From contig JBBSGC010000041.1 of NCBI GenBank assembly GCA_038254525.1, positions 1 through 15,086 on the forward strand: a stretch of DNA of 15,086 nucleotides, given 5' to 3'. The notes under the pieces were generated by a model that saw only the letters and a program-made list of their open reading frames with translations, had not been told where the DNA came from and ran no database searches. Position numbers and translations under genes: made by a program. This document shows positions 6,475 through 13,768 of this stretch, one piece after another; the first letter of the stretch is position 1; every line of letters starts with the position of its first letter. This DNA comes from JBBSGC01 sp038254525 (GTDB lineage Bacteria; Actinomycetota; Actinomycetes; Propionibacteriales; Nocardioidaceae).

Positions 6475-8372
6475 GTGCTTCGACCACCACCGGGACCACC
6501 ACCGGGACCAGCACCGGGACCAGCACCGGGGCAAGCAACGGGACCAGCGCCTCATCGACGCCGGACTGGCGTGGCGTCTCCGCGGAGAACCAGGACGAGA
6601 TCCCCGACTCGGTCGGCATCGTGCTGCGCGACCGCTCCCGCCGCCTGCTTCGCTCGCTGCTGCGTCCGCACCGACGCACCCTCGCTCTGGTGCTGGCCGT
6701 CGTGCTGGTCGAGAACTCCGCGCGGCTGGCGATCCCCTTCCTGGTCAAGGAGGGCATCGACAAGGGGATCCCGCCGATGCAGACCGGGCAGGGCAGCGGC
6801 ACGCTGGTCGCCATCGTCGCGGTGGTGGGGGTCGTGGTCGCCATCCAGGCCGTCTCGCGGATCGCCTTCCTCCTGCTGACCGGCAAGATCGGCCAGCAGG
6901 TGCTGCTCGAGCTGCGAAGGCGGGTCTTCCGGCACTTCCAGCGGTTGTCGACCGCGTTCCATGACCGCTACACCTCCGGCCGGGTGATCTCCCGGTCGAC
7001 GTCCGACATGGACGCGATCGAGGAGATGCTCGACACCGGATTCGACGGCCTGGTCACCGCCGCCTTGACGATGGTCGGCACGGCAGTCCTGCTGCTGGTC
7101 CTGGACCTGCGCCTCGGCCTCATCGCGCTGCTGTCGTTCCCGTTCCTGATCTGGCTGACCCGATGGTTCAGCCGCGAGTCGGCCAAGACGTACCGGCGTA
7201 CCCGCGAGACGGTGGCCGCTGTCATCGTGCACTTCGTCGAGTCGATGACCGGGATCCGGGCAGTCCAGGCCTTCCGTCGCCAGGGTCGCAACGAGGAGAT
7301 CTTCGAGGCCGTCAACGACGACTACCGCCTCGCCAACGAACGCGCGTTCCGGTTGGTCGGGCTGTTCATGCCGGGCATCAAGCTGATCGGCAACATTACG
7401 GTCGCGCTCGTGCTGCTCTACGGCGCCTTCCGGGTTTTCGACGGCGCGGTGACGATCGGGGTGCTGACGGCGTTCCTGATCTATCTGCGGCAGTTCTTCG
7501 AGCCGATGCAGGACATCAGCCAGTTCTACAACACCTTCCAGTCCGCCAGCGCCGCGCTGGAGAAACTCTCCGGGGTGCTGGAGGAGCGGCCCGACGTGTC
7601 GGCGCCGGAGCAGCCGCACCCGCTGCCGGTCGCCCACGGCGAGGTGCAGCTGGAACACGTGCACTTCAGCTACGTCAAGGACCGGCCGGTGCTGCCCGGC
7701 CTCGACCTCAGCATCCCGGCCGGCCAGACCGTGGCGTTGGTCGGCACCACCGGTGCCGGCAAGACCACGATCGCCAAGCTGGTTTCCCGCTTCTACGACT
7801 CCGACCAGGGCGTGGTGCGCCTCGACGGGATCGACCTGCGCGACCTCGACGACACCGACCTGCGTCGCCACGTCGTGATGGTGACGCAGGAGAACTTCCT
7901 GTTCGCCGGCAGCGTCGCCGACAACATCCGCTTCGGCCGGCCCGGTGCGAGTGACGAGCTGGTACGCGGTGCGGCCGAGGCGATCGGCGCCGGCAGCTTC
8001 ATCGAGGCGCTGCCCGACGGCTACGACACCCAGATCGCCTCGCGGGGCGCGCGGCTGTCGGCCGGCCAGCGGCAGCTGATCGCCTTCGCGCGGGCGTTCC
8101 TGGCCGACCCGGCGGTGCTGATCCTCGACGAGGCGACCAGCTCGCTCGACGTCCCGAGTGAGCGGCTGGTGCAGCGGGCGCTGCGCACGATCCTGCACGA
8201 GCGCACTGCGATCATCATCGCCCACCGGCTTTCCACGGTAGCGATCGCCGACCGGGTGCTCGTCCTCGAGCACGGCCAGATCATCGAGGACGGCACGCCC
8301 GCTGACCTCATCGACGCCGGTTCCGGCCGCTACGCCGACCTCCACGAGGCATGGCTCGCCTCCCTGGTCTGA
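6471..8372 (+). CDS. ABC exporter half-transporter (TMD-NBD), catalytically competent subunit
   Basis: A 633-residue partner of the preceding half-transporter. Residues 1-30 are a Thr/Gly/Ser-rich low-complexity tail encoded by 12-bp repeats; a six-helix transmembrane domain follows at about 60-350 and the ATPase domain at about 385-625. Motifs: Walker A GTTGAGKT with Lys431, Q-loop VTQENFLF, Walker B LILDEAT with the catalytic Glu554, and H-loop His585. The signature reads LSAGQ (529-533) rather than LSGGQ. Together with the upstream subunit this gives one complete ATP site (this subunit's Walker motifs facing the partner's LSGGQ) and one degenerate site, as in known heterodimeric exporters. 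The start is fixed by the ATGA overlap and a GGAGG 7 bases upstream. It is convergent with the second EamA gene. The transported substrate is unknown. Confidence 0.92.
   Translation: MSASTTTGTTTGTSTGTSTGASNGTSASSTPDWRGVSAENQDEIPDSVGIVLRDRSRRLLRSLLRPHRRTLALVLAVVLVENSARLAIPFLVKEGIDKGIPPMQTGQGSGTLVAIVAVVGVVVAIQAVSRIAFLLLTGKIGQQVLLELRRRVFRHFQRLSTAFHDRYTSGRVISRSTSDMDAIEEMLDTGFDGLVTAALTMVGTAVLLLVLDLRLGLIALLSFPFLIWLTRWFSRESAKTYRRTRETVAAVIVHFVESMTGIRAVQAFRRQGRNEEIFEAVNDDYRLANERAFRLVGLFMPGIKLIGNITVALVLLYGAFRVFDGAVTIGVLTAFLIYLRQFFEPMQDISQFYNTFQSASAALEKLSGVLEERPDVSAPEQPHPLPVAHGEVQLEHVHFSYVKDRPVLPGLDLSIPAGQTVALVGTTGAGKTTIAKLVSRFYDSDQGVVRLDGIDLRDLDDTDLRRHVVMVTQENFLFAGSVADNIRFGRPGASDELVRGAAEAIGAGSFIEALPDGYDTQIASRGARLSAGQRQLIAFARAFLADPAVLILDEATSSLDVPSERLVQRALRTILHERTAIIIAHRLSTVAIADRVLVLEHGQIIEDGTPADLIDAGSGRYADLHEAWLASLV
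6486..6545 (+). repeat. 12-bp tandem repeat in the N-terminal tail of the second ABC gene
   Basis: Five imperfect copies of a 12-base unit of the form (ACC/AGC) ACC GGG ACC lie in frame and encode TTGT, TTGT, STGT, STGA and SNGT. The unit is a multiple of three, so gain or loss of copies would change tail length without a frameshift. The later copies have diverged more than the first three. Confidence 0.85.
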
Positions 8373-8433
8373 CCGCCGGTGGTGGGGTCCCGCGGCGCTG
8401 GCGGCGTGGCAATCCCAGCGACTCGCGCGGCGC

Positions 8434-8454
8434 GACGGCCGAGACAGGCCGGTC
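8434..8454. terminator. Possible hairpin between convergent ABC and EamA genes
   Basis: CGGCC at 8436-8440 pairs with GGCCG at 8447-8451 across a 6-base loop, and GA/TC pairs extend it with one bulged base. It lies in the 80-base gap between convergent genes and touches the EamA stop codon. No T-tract is present. A bidirectional terminator is plausible but unproven. Confidence 0.3.
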
Positions 8455-9376
8455 AGCGGCGCTCGGAACCAACCACGACGGCGACCCCGGCCAGGATCAC
8501 CGCGGTTGCCAGCAGCACAGATCCGGTCAGCGCCTCGCCCAGCACCAGCCAGCCCAGGAACAGCGCGACCACCGGGTTGACATAGGCATAGGTCGCCACC
8601 AGCGAGATCGGCGCGTTGGCCAGCACCCAGACGTACGCGGTGAACGCGACCAGCGAGCCGAAGACGACCAGATAGGCCCAAGCCAACCAGGAGCGCGCCG
8701 AGTATGCGCCGATGTCGATGCGCTCTCCGGAGAGCAGCCCGGTCAGCAGGAGGATCGCCCCTCCGGCGAGCATCTCGTAGACGGTGGTGACGAACGCGTC
8801 GGACGGCAGCCGTAGCCGCGGTTGGATCCACGAACCGAACGACCAGCACATCGCCGCTAGTGCGATCAGCAGGGTGGGCCCGAGGGGGATGGAGCCGCCG
8901 ATGCCGATCGCGGTGACCAGCCCGGCCAGTCCGGCGAACCCCGCGAGCACGCCGAGGATGGTCGCGCTGCGCGGCCGGTCACCGGTCAGCAGCCGGTAGC
9001 AGACGATCCACAGCGGCACGGAGGCAATCATCAAGGCGGCGATGCCGGTTGGAGTGCCCAGGCTCTCCCCGATCGTCACCAGGCCGTTGCCGGCGGCGGG
9101 CAGCAGGGCACCCACGAGGGCAGCCCCCGCCGCCTCGGCCGGGGCCACCACCAGCCGCCGCCAGCCCGAGCGCAGCGCGAGCAGCGCAGCCATCACCAGT
9201 GAGGCGAGTAGGAAACGGACCGCGGCGGAGGCCAGCGGCGGCATGGTCTCGACCACCACACCGATCGCGAGGTAGGTCGAGCCCCACACCACATAGACGA
9301 TGCCCAGGGCGACCGCGACGGCAACCGGGCGCGTGACGGTCAGCGCCGCAGGACGTCGCGGCGCGTCGACGGTCAT
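8453..9376 (-). CDS. EamA/DMT-superfamily transporter (YedA-like)
   Basis: A 307-residue integral membrane protein with about ten hydrophobic segments in two EamA repeats. The first helix carries VYVVWGSTYLAIGVVVETMPP, the strongly conserved opening of the YedA/RhaT-like EamA branch, and SLVATYAYVNPVVALFLGWLVLGE near the C-terminus is the equally typical end of the second repeat. Such proteins export metabolites, amino acids or drugs, but the substrate is not deducible. The start ATG is supported by AGAGGA five bases upstream. It belongs to a different EamA branch from the gene at 589-1542, so the two do not look like a recent duplication. It is convergent with the ABC pair and divergent from the dehydrogenase operon. 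Confidence 0.92.
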   Translation of the reverse strand: MTVDAPRRPAALTVTRPVAVAVALGIVYVVWGSTYLAIGVVVETMPPLASAAVRFLLASLVMAALLALRSGWRRLVVAPAEAAGAALVGALLPAAGNGLVTIGESLGTPTGIAALMIASVPLWIVCYRLLTGDRPRSATILGVLAGFAGLAGLVTAIGIGGSIPLGPTLLIALAAMCWSFGSWIQPRLRLPSDAFVTTVYEMLAGGAILLLTGLLSGERIDIGAYSARSWLAWAYLVVFGSLVAFTAYVWVLANAPISLVATYAYVNPVVALFLGWLVLGEALTGSVLLATAVILAGVAVVVGSERR

Positions 9377-9381
9377 GGAGG

Positions 9382-9387
9382 TCCTCT
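9382..9387 (-). promoter_or_regulatory. Shine-Dalgarno sequence of the second EamA gene
   Basis: On the minus strand AGAGGA (9387 to 9382) is separated by five bases from the ATG at 9376, which decides the start. Confidence 0.55.
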
Positions 9388-9585
9388 GCGTTGCACCGGC
9401 CTTGCTCGACCGGGCAGCCGGCGAGCCGTGCGTACGGGTGGAACGCTATGTCACGGCGCGCGAGCGCAAGCGGTCGACCCGGGAAGCGGCGGGCGCACCC
9501 TGATGGGCCCGACCGGCGCCCAGCCGATATCGTGACCTGGCCGGTGTGGCCGCAGTCACAGGTGCGGCACAGTGCCGGTTCCGCC

Positions 9586-9591
9586 TAGGGT
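9586..9591 (+). promoter_or_regulatory. Candidate -10 element (TAGGGT) for the 2-oxoacid dehydrogenase operon
   Basis: TAGGGT matches the -10 of the aminotransferase promoter at 1605-1610 exactly. It lies 37 bases upstream of the GTG at 9629, giving a short leader with a good Shine-Dalgarno sequence. No -35 box is clear. The rest of the 252-base divergent gap (9377-9628) shows no gene; I see no obvious regulator-binding palindrome in it. Confidence 0.4.
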
Positions 9592-9616
9592 TGCTGTGCT
9601 CTTCAACGGGGCACTG

Positions 9617-9623
9617 GAAGGAG
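9617..9623 (+). promoter_or_regulatory. Shine-Dalgarno sequence of the E1 alpha gene
   Basis: GAAGGAG ends five bases before the GTG at 9629. It selects this start over the in-frame upstream GTG codons at 9572 and 9596, which lack a ribosome-binding site and of which one lies upstream of the candidate promoter. Confidence 0.65.
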
Positions 9624-9628
9624 CGCAG

Positions 9629-10783
9629 GTGAGCGACCCGGATCTCGGGACCGACCTCGGGGCGGTGTTCGGACCAACCGCTGAAGGTGCGGAGCCAGAG
9701 CTCGTGCAGCTGCTGACGCCGGAGGGCGAGCTGCGGGAGCACCCCGAGTTCTCCTTCGACGGCAGCACCGAGGACGTCCGCGGCTTCTATCGCGATCTCG
9801 TGCTCACTCGCCGCATCGACGCCGAGGCCACCGCTCTGCAGCGCCAGGGCGAGCTCGGCATCTGGGCCTCGCTGCTCGGCCAGGAGGCCGCCCAGGTCGG
9901 GTCGGGCCGCGCTATGCAGCCACAGGACTTCGCGTTCCCCACCTACCGCGAGCACGGCGTGGCGTGGTGCCGCGGGGTGGACCCCCTGCGGCTGCTGGGT
10001 CTGTTCCGCGGAGTCGACCAGGGTGGCTGGGATCCGCGCGACGACAACTTCGGGCTCTACACGATAGTGATCGGCGCGCAGACCCTGCACGCCGCCGGCT
10101 ACGCGATGGGCATGCAGCGCGACGGAGTCGTCGGAACCGGTGATCCCGACCGGGACGCCGCGGTGATCGCGTACTTCGGTGACGGCGCCACCAGCCAGGG
10201 TGACGTCAACGAGTCGTTCATCTTCGCCAGCGTCTTCAACGCTCCGGTGGTCTTCTTCTGCCAGAACAACCAGTGGGCGATCTCGGAACCGATCGAGCGG
10301 CAGACCCGCATCCCGCTCTACCAGCGGGCGCTCGGCTTCGGTTTCCCCGGCCTGCGGGTCGACGGCAACGACGTGCTCGCCTGCCACGCGGTCACCAAGG
10401 CGGCGCTGCAGCGGGCCCGCGAGGGAAGCGGGCCGACGTTCGTCGAGGCCTACACCTACCGGATGGGTGCCCACACCACCTCAGACGACCCGACTCGCTA
10501 CCGGCTGTCGGAGGAGCTCGAGCACTGGAAGCTCAAGGACCCCATCGCCCGCGTCGAGGCCTATCTCAAGCGCGGCGACCTGGCCGACGGCGACTTCTTT
10601 CGCGCGGTGGCGAGCGAGGCCGACGAGCTCGCCGCCCAGCTTCGAGAGGGCTGCCTGTCGATGCCGGACCCGCACGTGCTCGACATCTTCGACCAGGTCT
10701 ACGGCGAGCCAACGCAGGAGCTGCAGGCACAGAAGGAGCAGTACGCCGCTTACCTGGAGTCCTTCGAGGGGAGCCACGCATGA
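9629..10783 (+). CDS. bkdA: 2-oxoacid dehydrogenase E1 component, alpha subunit (branched-chain / pyruvate type)
   Basis: A 384-residue thiamine-diphosphate enzyme subunit. The N-terminal LLTPEGELREHPEF, then LTRRIDAEATALQRQG and LLGQEAAQVGSG, match the PdhA/BkdA E1-alpha family. The ThDP/Mg motif is complete: GDGA at 184-187 and NN at 213-214. TYRMGAHTTSDDPTRYR is the conserved active-site loop region. With E1 beta it decarboxylates a 2-oxoacid and transfers the acyl group to the lipoyl arm of E2. Most Actinomycetota use a one-chain AceE for pyruvate, and the equivalent three genes in M. tuberculosis (often labelled pdhABC) encode a branched-chain oxoacid dehydrogenase, so I favour that role; pyruvate remains possible. 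It is the first gene of a tight operon, its stop overlapping the E1 beta start (ATGA). Confidence 0.92.
   Translation: MSDPDLGTDLGAVFGPTAEGAEPELVQLLTPEGELREHPEFSFDGSTEDVRGFYRDLVLTRRIDAEATALQRQGELGIWASLLGQEAAQVGSGRAMQPQDFAFPTYREHGVAWCRGVDPLRLLGLFRGVDQGGWDPRDDNFGLYTIVIGAQTLHAAGYAMGMQRDGVVGTGDPDRDAAVIAYFGDGATSQGDVNESFIFASVFNAPVVFFCQNNQWAISEPIERQTRIPLYQRALGFGFPGLRVDGNDVLACHAVTKAALQRAREGSGPTFVEAYTYRMGAHTTSDDPTRYRLSEELEHWKLKDPIARVEAYLKRGDLADGDFFRAVASEADELAAQLREGCLSMPDPHVLDIFDQVYGEPTQELQAQKEQYAAYLESFEGSHA
10768..10773 (+). promoter_or_regulatory. Shine-Dalgarno sequence of the E1 beta gene
   Basis: GGGGAG, six bases before the ATG at 10780 and within the end of the E1 alpha gene. It fixes the E1 beta start at the ATGA overlap. 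Confidence 0.55.
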
Positions 10784-11754
10784 GCTCGGTCACGCTGGCG
10801 AAGGCGCTCAACAGCGGACTCCGCGCGGCCATGGAGGCGGACCCCAAGGTCTTGGTGATGGGCGAGGACGTCGGCAAGCTCGGCGGTGTCTTCCGGGTCA
10901 CCGACGGCCTGCAGAAGGACTTCGGGGAGGACCGGGTGGTCGACACCCCGCTGGCCGAGTCGGGAATTCTCGGCACGGCGGTGGGTCTCGCGCTGCGCGG
11001 CTACCGCCCGGTCTGCGAGATCCAGTTCGACGGGTTCGTCTACCCCGCCTACGACCAGATCGTCAGCCAGGTCGCGAAGATGCGGTTCCGCAGCCTGGGC
11101 CGGCTCCCGATGCCGATCGTGATCCGGATCCCGTTCGGCGGCGGAATCGGCGCGGTCGAGCACCACTCGGAGAGCCCGGAGGCGCAGTTCGCGCACACCG
11201 CGGGGCTCAAGGTCGTCGCGGTCTCCAACCCCGTCGACGCCTACTTCATGATCCAGCAGGCGATCGCCAGCGACGACCCGGTCGTCTTCTTCGAGCCCAA
11301 GCGCCGCTACTGGGAGAAGGCCGAGCTCGACGAGTCAGCGCCCCCCCCGCCGCTGTTCAGCTCCCGGGTGGTGCGAGAGGGGACCGACGCGACGGTGCTC
11401 GCGTACGGCCCGATGGTGAAGACCGCGCTCGAGGCCGCAATCGCCGCCGCCGAGGAGGGCCGGAGCCTCGAGGTCATCGACCTCCGGACGCTGTCGCCGC
11501 TCGACATGGGTCCGGTGCTGGAGTCCGTACGCAAGACCGGGCGCGCCGTCGTGGTGCACGAGGCGACGGTGAACCTCGGCATGGGAGCGGAGGTGGCGGC
11601 GCGGGTCACCGAGCAGTGCTTCTATGCCCTCGAGGCCCCGGTGCTCCGGGTCGGCGGATTCGACACGCCCTACCCGCCGAGCCGGATCGAGGAAGAGTAC
11701 CTCCCCGACCTGGACCGGGTGCTCGATGCGGTCGACCGCTCGCTGGCGTACTGA
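10780..11754 (+). CDS. bkdB: 2-oxoacid dehydrogenase E1 component, beta subunit (branched-chain / pyruvate type)
   Basis: A 324-residue transketolase-like beta subunit, the standard family length. It has the pyrimidine-binding domain with VLVMGEDVGKLGGVFRVTDG and DTPLAESGILGTAVGLAL (the conserved Glu that activates ThDP), the FGGGIGAVEHHSESPEA stretch bearing the active-site His residues, and a C-terminal transketolase domain with EVIDLRTLSPLD and VVVHEA. It pairs with E1 alpha as an alpha2-beta2 tetramer. A run of eight C bases at 11341-11348 encodes part of a Pro stretch, but the frame is intact on both sides. The ATG overlaps the E1 alpha stop, and the E2 gene follows after 13 bases, so the three are almost certainly co-transcribed. 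Confidence 0.93.
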   Translation: MSSVTLAKALNSGLRAAMEADPKVLVMGEDVGKLGGVFRVTDGLQKDFGEDRVVDTPLAESGILGTAVGLALRGYRPVCEIQFDGFVYPAYDQIVSQVAKMRFRSLGRLPMPIVIRIPFGGGIGAVEHHSESPEAQFAHTAGLKVVAVSNPVDAYFMIQQAIASDDPVVFFEPKRRYWEKAELDESAPPPPLFSSRVVREGTDATVLAYGPMVKTALEAAIAAAEEGRSLEVIDLRTLSPLDMGPVLESVRKTGRAVVVHEATVNLGMGAEVAARVTEQCFYALEAPVLRVGGFDTPYPPSRIEEEYLPDLDRVLDAVDRSLAY

Positions 11755-11761
11755 GGGAAGG
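11755..11761 (+). promoter_or_regulatory. Shine-Dalgarno sequence of the E2 gene
   Basis: GGGAAGG directly follows the E1 beta stop and lies six bases before the GTG at 11768, supporting that start. Confidence 0.5.
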
Positions 11762-11767
11762 CCGGAC

Positions 11768-13240
11768 GTGTCAGACATCAGGGAGTTCAAGCTGCCCGAC
11801 GTGGGCGAGGGGCTGACCGAGGCGGAGATCGTCGGCTGGCGGGTCAAGACCGGTGACACGGTCAAGGTCAACGACATCATCGTCGAGATCGAGACCGCCA
11901 AGTCGCTGGTCGAGCTGCCGTGCCCGTTCGCCGGCACGGTCGCCGGGCTGCTGGTCGGCGAGGGCCAGACGGTCGAGGTCGGCACGCCGATAATCGCGGT
12001 GGCGACCGGTGACGGGTCCGCGGCCAGTGGCTACGGTGCGCCGGCCGCGACGCCTGCGACCGCCGGCGAGGACGTCGCACAGGCCCCGGAGGAGGGCGCG
12101 GTCGAGCCCGGCCTGATCGGTGGGCCTGCTCCGGGTGGTCGGACCTCGGTGCTGGTGGGCTACGGCCCGCGCACGACCGAGGCGAAGCGGCGCCCGCGCA
12201 AGGGCGACGCGGTGCCGAGCGAACCGGCCCCGGCGGCTGCGCAGCAGAACGTCCAGACGGCGTTCTCCACCGGCGAGGAGCAGGCGCCGGAGGTGCCGGT
12301 CGAGGAGGCGGAGCCGGCGGCACCCTCGATTCCCCGCAAGGACAGCGATGTGCCCGGCGTCGCCGCCGTGCGCGTGCTGGCCAAGCCGCCGGTGCGCAAG
12401 CTGGCCAAGGACCTGGGCATCGACCTGCTCGACGTCGCGCCGAGCGGGCCCGGGGGGGTGGTGACCCGAGCCGATGTCGAGGCGCACGTTGCCGTCGGCG
12501 CGCCCGTCGCGGCCACTTCGGACGCTGCGGGCGAGCGGGTCGACCGCGAGACGCGAATCCCGGTCAAGGGAGTCCGCAAGATGACCGCGCAGGCCATGGT
12601 GGTCTCCGCGTTCACCGCGCCCCACGTCACCGAGTGGGTGACGGTCGACGTGACTCGGACCGTGAAGTTCGTGCAGCGGCTCAAGGAGCACCGTGACTTC
12701 ACCGCCGTACGGGTCTCGCCGCTGCTGGTGGTGGCGAAGGCGGTCTGCCTGGCCGCCGGCCGCACACCCGAGGTCAACGCGACGTGGGACGACGCGGCAC
12801 AGGAGATCGTGCTCAAGCACTACGTGAACCTCGGCATCGCCGCCGCGACGCCTCGTGGGTTGGTCGTGCCCAACATCAAGGGCGCCGACGCAATGACGCT
12901 TCACCAGCTCGCGACCGCTCTCGGCGAGCTGACGTCCGTCGCCCGCGACGGGCGTACCCAACCCGCCGAGATGGCCGGCGGAACCTTCACGATCACCAAT
13001 GTCGGCGTCTTCGGCGTCGATGCGGGCACGCCGATCCTCAACCCGGGCGAGACGGGCATCTTGTGCTTCGGAGCGATCCGCAAGCAGCCGTGGGTGGTCG
13101 GCAACCGCATCCGGCCTCGCTCCCTGACGACGCTGGCGCTGTCGTTCGACCACCGGGTCGTCGACGGCGCCGCCGGCTCGCGCTTCCTCGCCGATGTCGC
13201 GGCGATCCTGGAGGACCCGGGCGCAGCGCTGCTGTTCTGA
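11768..13240 (+). CDS. bkdC: 2-oxoacid dehydrogenase E2, dihydrolipoamide acyltransferase
   Basis: A 490-residue E2 with the usual order of parts. A single lipoyl domain covers about residues 3-80, with lipoyl-Lys45 in IETAKSLVE. A long Ala/Pro/Glu-rich linker follows (about 82-195) and contains GRTSVLVGYGPR, a phrase I associate with actinobacterial E2 proteins. The peripheral E1/E3-binding domain lies at about 201-240 (VRVLAKPPVRKLAKDLGIDL). The acyltransferase domain runs from about 265 to the end, with the catalytic HRVVDG motif (His462, Asp466). It transfers the acyl group from lipoamide to CoA and forms the multimeric core of the complex. One lipoyl domain is typical of branched-chain-type E2. 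The E3 gene is not in the window. It is the last gene of the operon and ends 15 bases from the convergent acetyltransferase gene. Confidence 0.93.
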   Translation: MSDIREFKLPDVGEGLTEAEIVGWRVKTGDTVKVNDIIVEIETAKSLVELPCPFAGTVAGLLVGEGQTVEVGTPIIAVATGDGSAASGYGAPAATPATAGEDVAQAPEEGAVEPGLIGGPAPGGRTSVLVGYGPRTTEAKRRPRKGDAVPSEPAPAAAQQNVQTAFSTGEEQAPEVPVEEAEPAAPSIPRKDSDVPGVAAVRVLAKPPVRKLAKDLGIDLLDVAPSGPGGVVTRADVEAHVAVGAPVAATSDAAGERVDRETRIPVKGVRKMTAQAMVVSAFTAPHVTEWVTVDVTRTVKFVQRLKEHRDFTAVRVSPLLVVAKAVCLAAGRTPEVNATWDDAAQEIVLKHYVNLGIAAATPRGLVVPNIKGADAMTLHQLATALGELTSVARDGRTQPAEMAGGTFTITNVGVFGVDAGTPILNPGETGILCFGAIRKQPWVVGNRIRPRSLTTLALSFDHRVVDGAAGSRFLADVAAILEDPGAALLF

Positions 13241-13255
13241 TGGGCCGAGGAAGCG

Positions 13256-13768
13256 CTAGCCGTCGCCGAGCTTCTTGCACAACATCGCGCACACCTTGCC
13301 GTCCGCCTGCGCCAGCCGGCCGACCTCGACGAAGCCGCGCGCGGCGTGGAAGGCCAGTGAGCCGACGTTGGGCGGCTCGGCGTAGACCTCGAGGGCCAGT
13401 CGCCCGCGTGGACGAGCGGCAGCCTCGGCGGCGTCGTAGATCTGGTTGCCGATACCGCGCCGCCGGTGGGTCGGGGCGACCACGACCCGGTCGAGGTAGC
13501 CGAACTGGGTGTGGCGGTCGGAGAACCAGCGGTAGTTGACGCTGTCGTAGGCGCTGCCCGGGGCGAACGTGACCGCGAACCCGACCAGCTCGCCCGCGTC
13601 CTCGGCGACCAGGCAGGCGTCGGCGAGTCCGAGCAGCCACTCGAGCCGATCGGGATCGAGTGGCCCCACCGCGTCGAGGTGGCTCTGGTTCAGAGCCAGG
13701 ACAGCATCGGCGTCGGACGTGGCGTACGCGCGAAGCCGGACACCGCCGGGCGGGAGATCGGGGCTCAC
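13256..13768 (-). CDS. GNAT family N-acetyltransferase (COG3818-like)
   Basis: A 170-residue single-domain GNAT protein. Motif A, which binds the acetyl-CoA pyrophosphate, is clear: VVVAPTHRRRGIG (RRRGIG at 102-107). ALNQSHLDAVGPLD near the N-terminus, VTFAPGSAYDSVNYRWFSDR in the middle, and LAFHAARGFVEVG near the C-terminus resemble the uncharacterised COG3818 group. The acceptor could be an amino acid, polyamine, antibiotic or protein amine and cannot be predicted. The GTG start overlaps the stop of the M1 peptidase gene (GTGA), with GGAG five bases upstream, so the two genes are co-transcribed and translationally coupled. An upstream extension of the frame runs antisense-like through the peptidase gene and is rejected. 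Confidence 0.88.
   Translation of the reverse strand: MSPDLPPGGVRLRAYATSDADAVLALNQSHLDAVGPLDPDRLEWLLGLADACLVAEDAGELVGFAVTFAPGSAYDSVNYRWFSDRHTQFGYLDRVVVAPTHRRRGIGNQIYDAAEAAARPRGRLALEVYAEPPNVGSLAFHAARGFVEVGRLAQADGKVCAMLCKKLGDG

Noticed and set aside
6552..8849. A 765-codon open frame on the minus strand, antisense to the second ABC gene.
   Set aside because: Its product is His/Gln/Arg/Asp-rich with no recognisable domain, the pattern of a GC-rich shadow frame. The plus-strand ABC protein has every expected motif, and the frame also overlaps the EamA gene.
9300..9588. Small plus-strand open frames in the gap upstream of the E1 alpha gene, considered as a possible small regulator.
   Set aside because: They overlap the start of the EamA gene, are Arg/Ala-rich, lack a ribosome-binding site and resemble no known family.
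10179..11816. Long plus-strand open frames of about 500 codons overlapping the E1 alpha and E1 beta genes.
   Set aside because: Their products are Arg/Ser/Pro-rich without domains, except where one frame simply contains E1 beta. The E1 alpha and E1 beta proteins have full family motifs and ribosome-binding sites.
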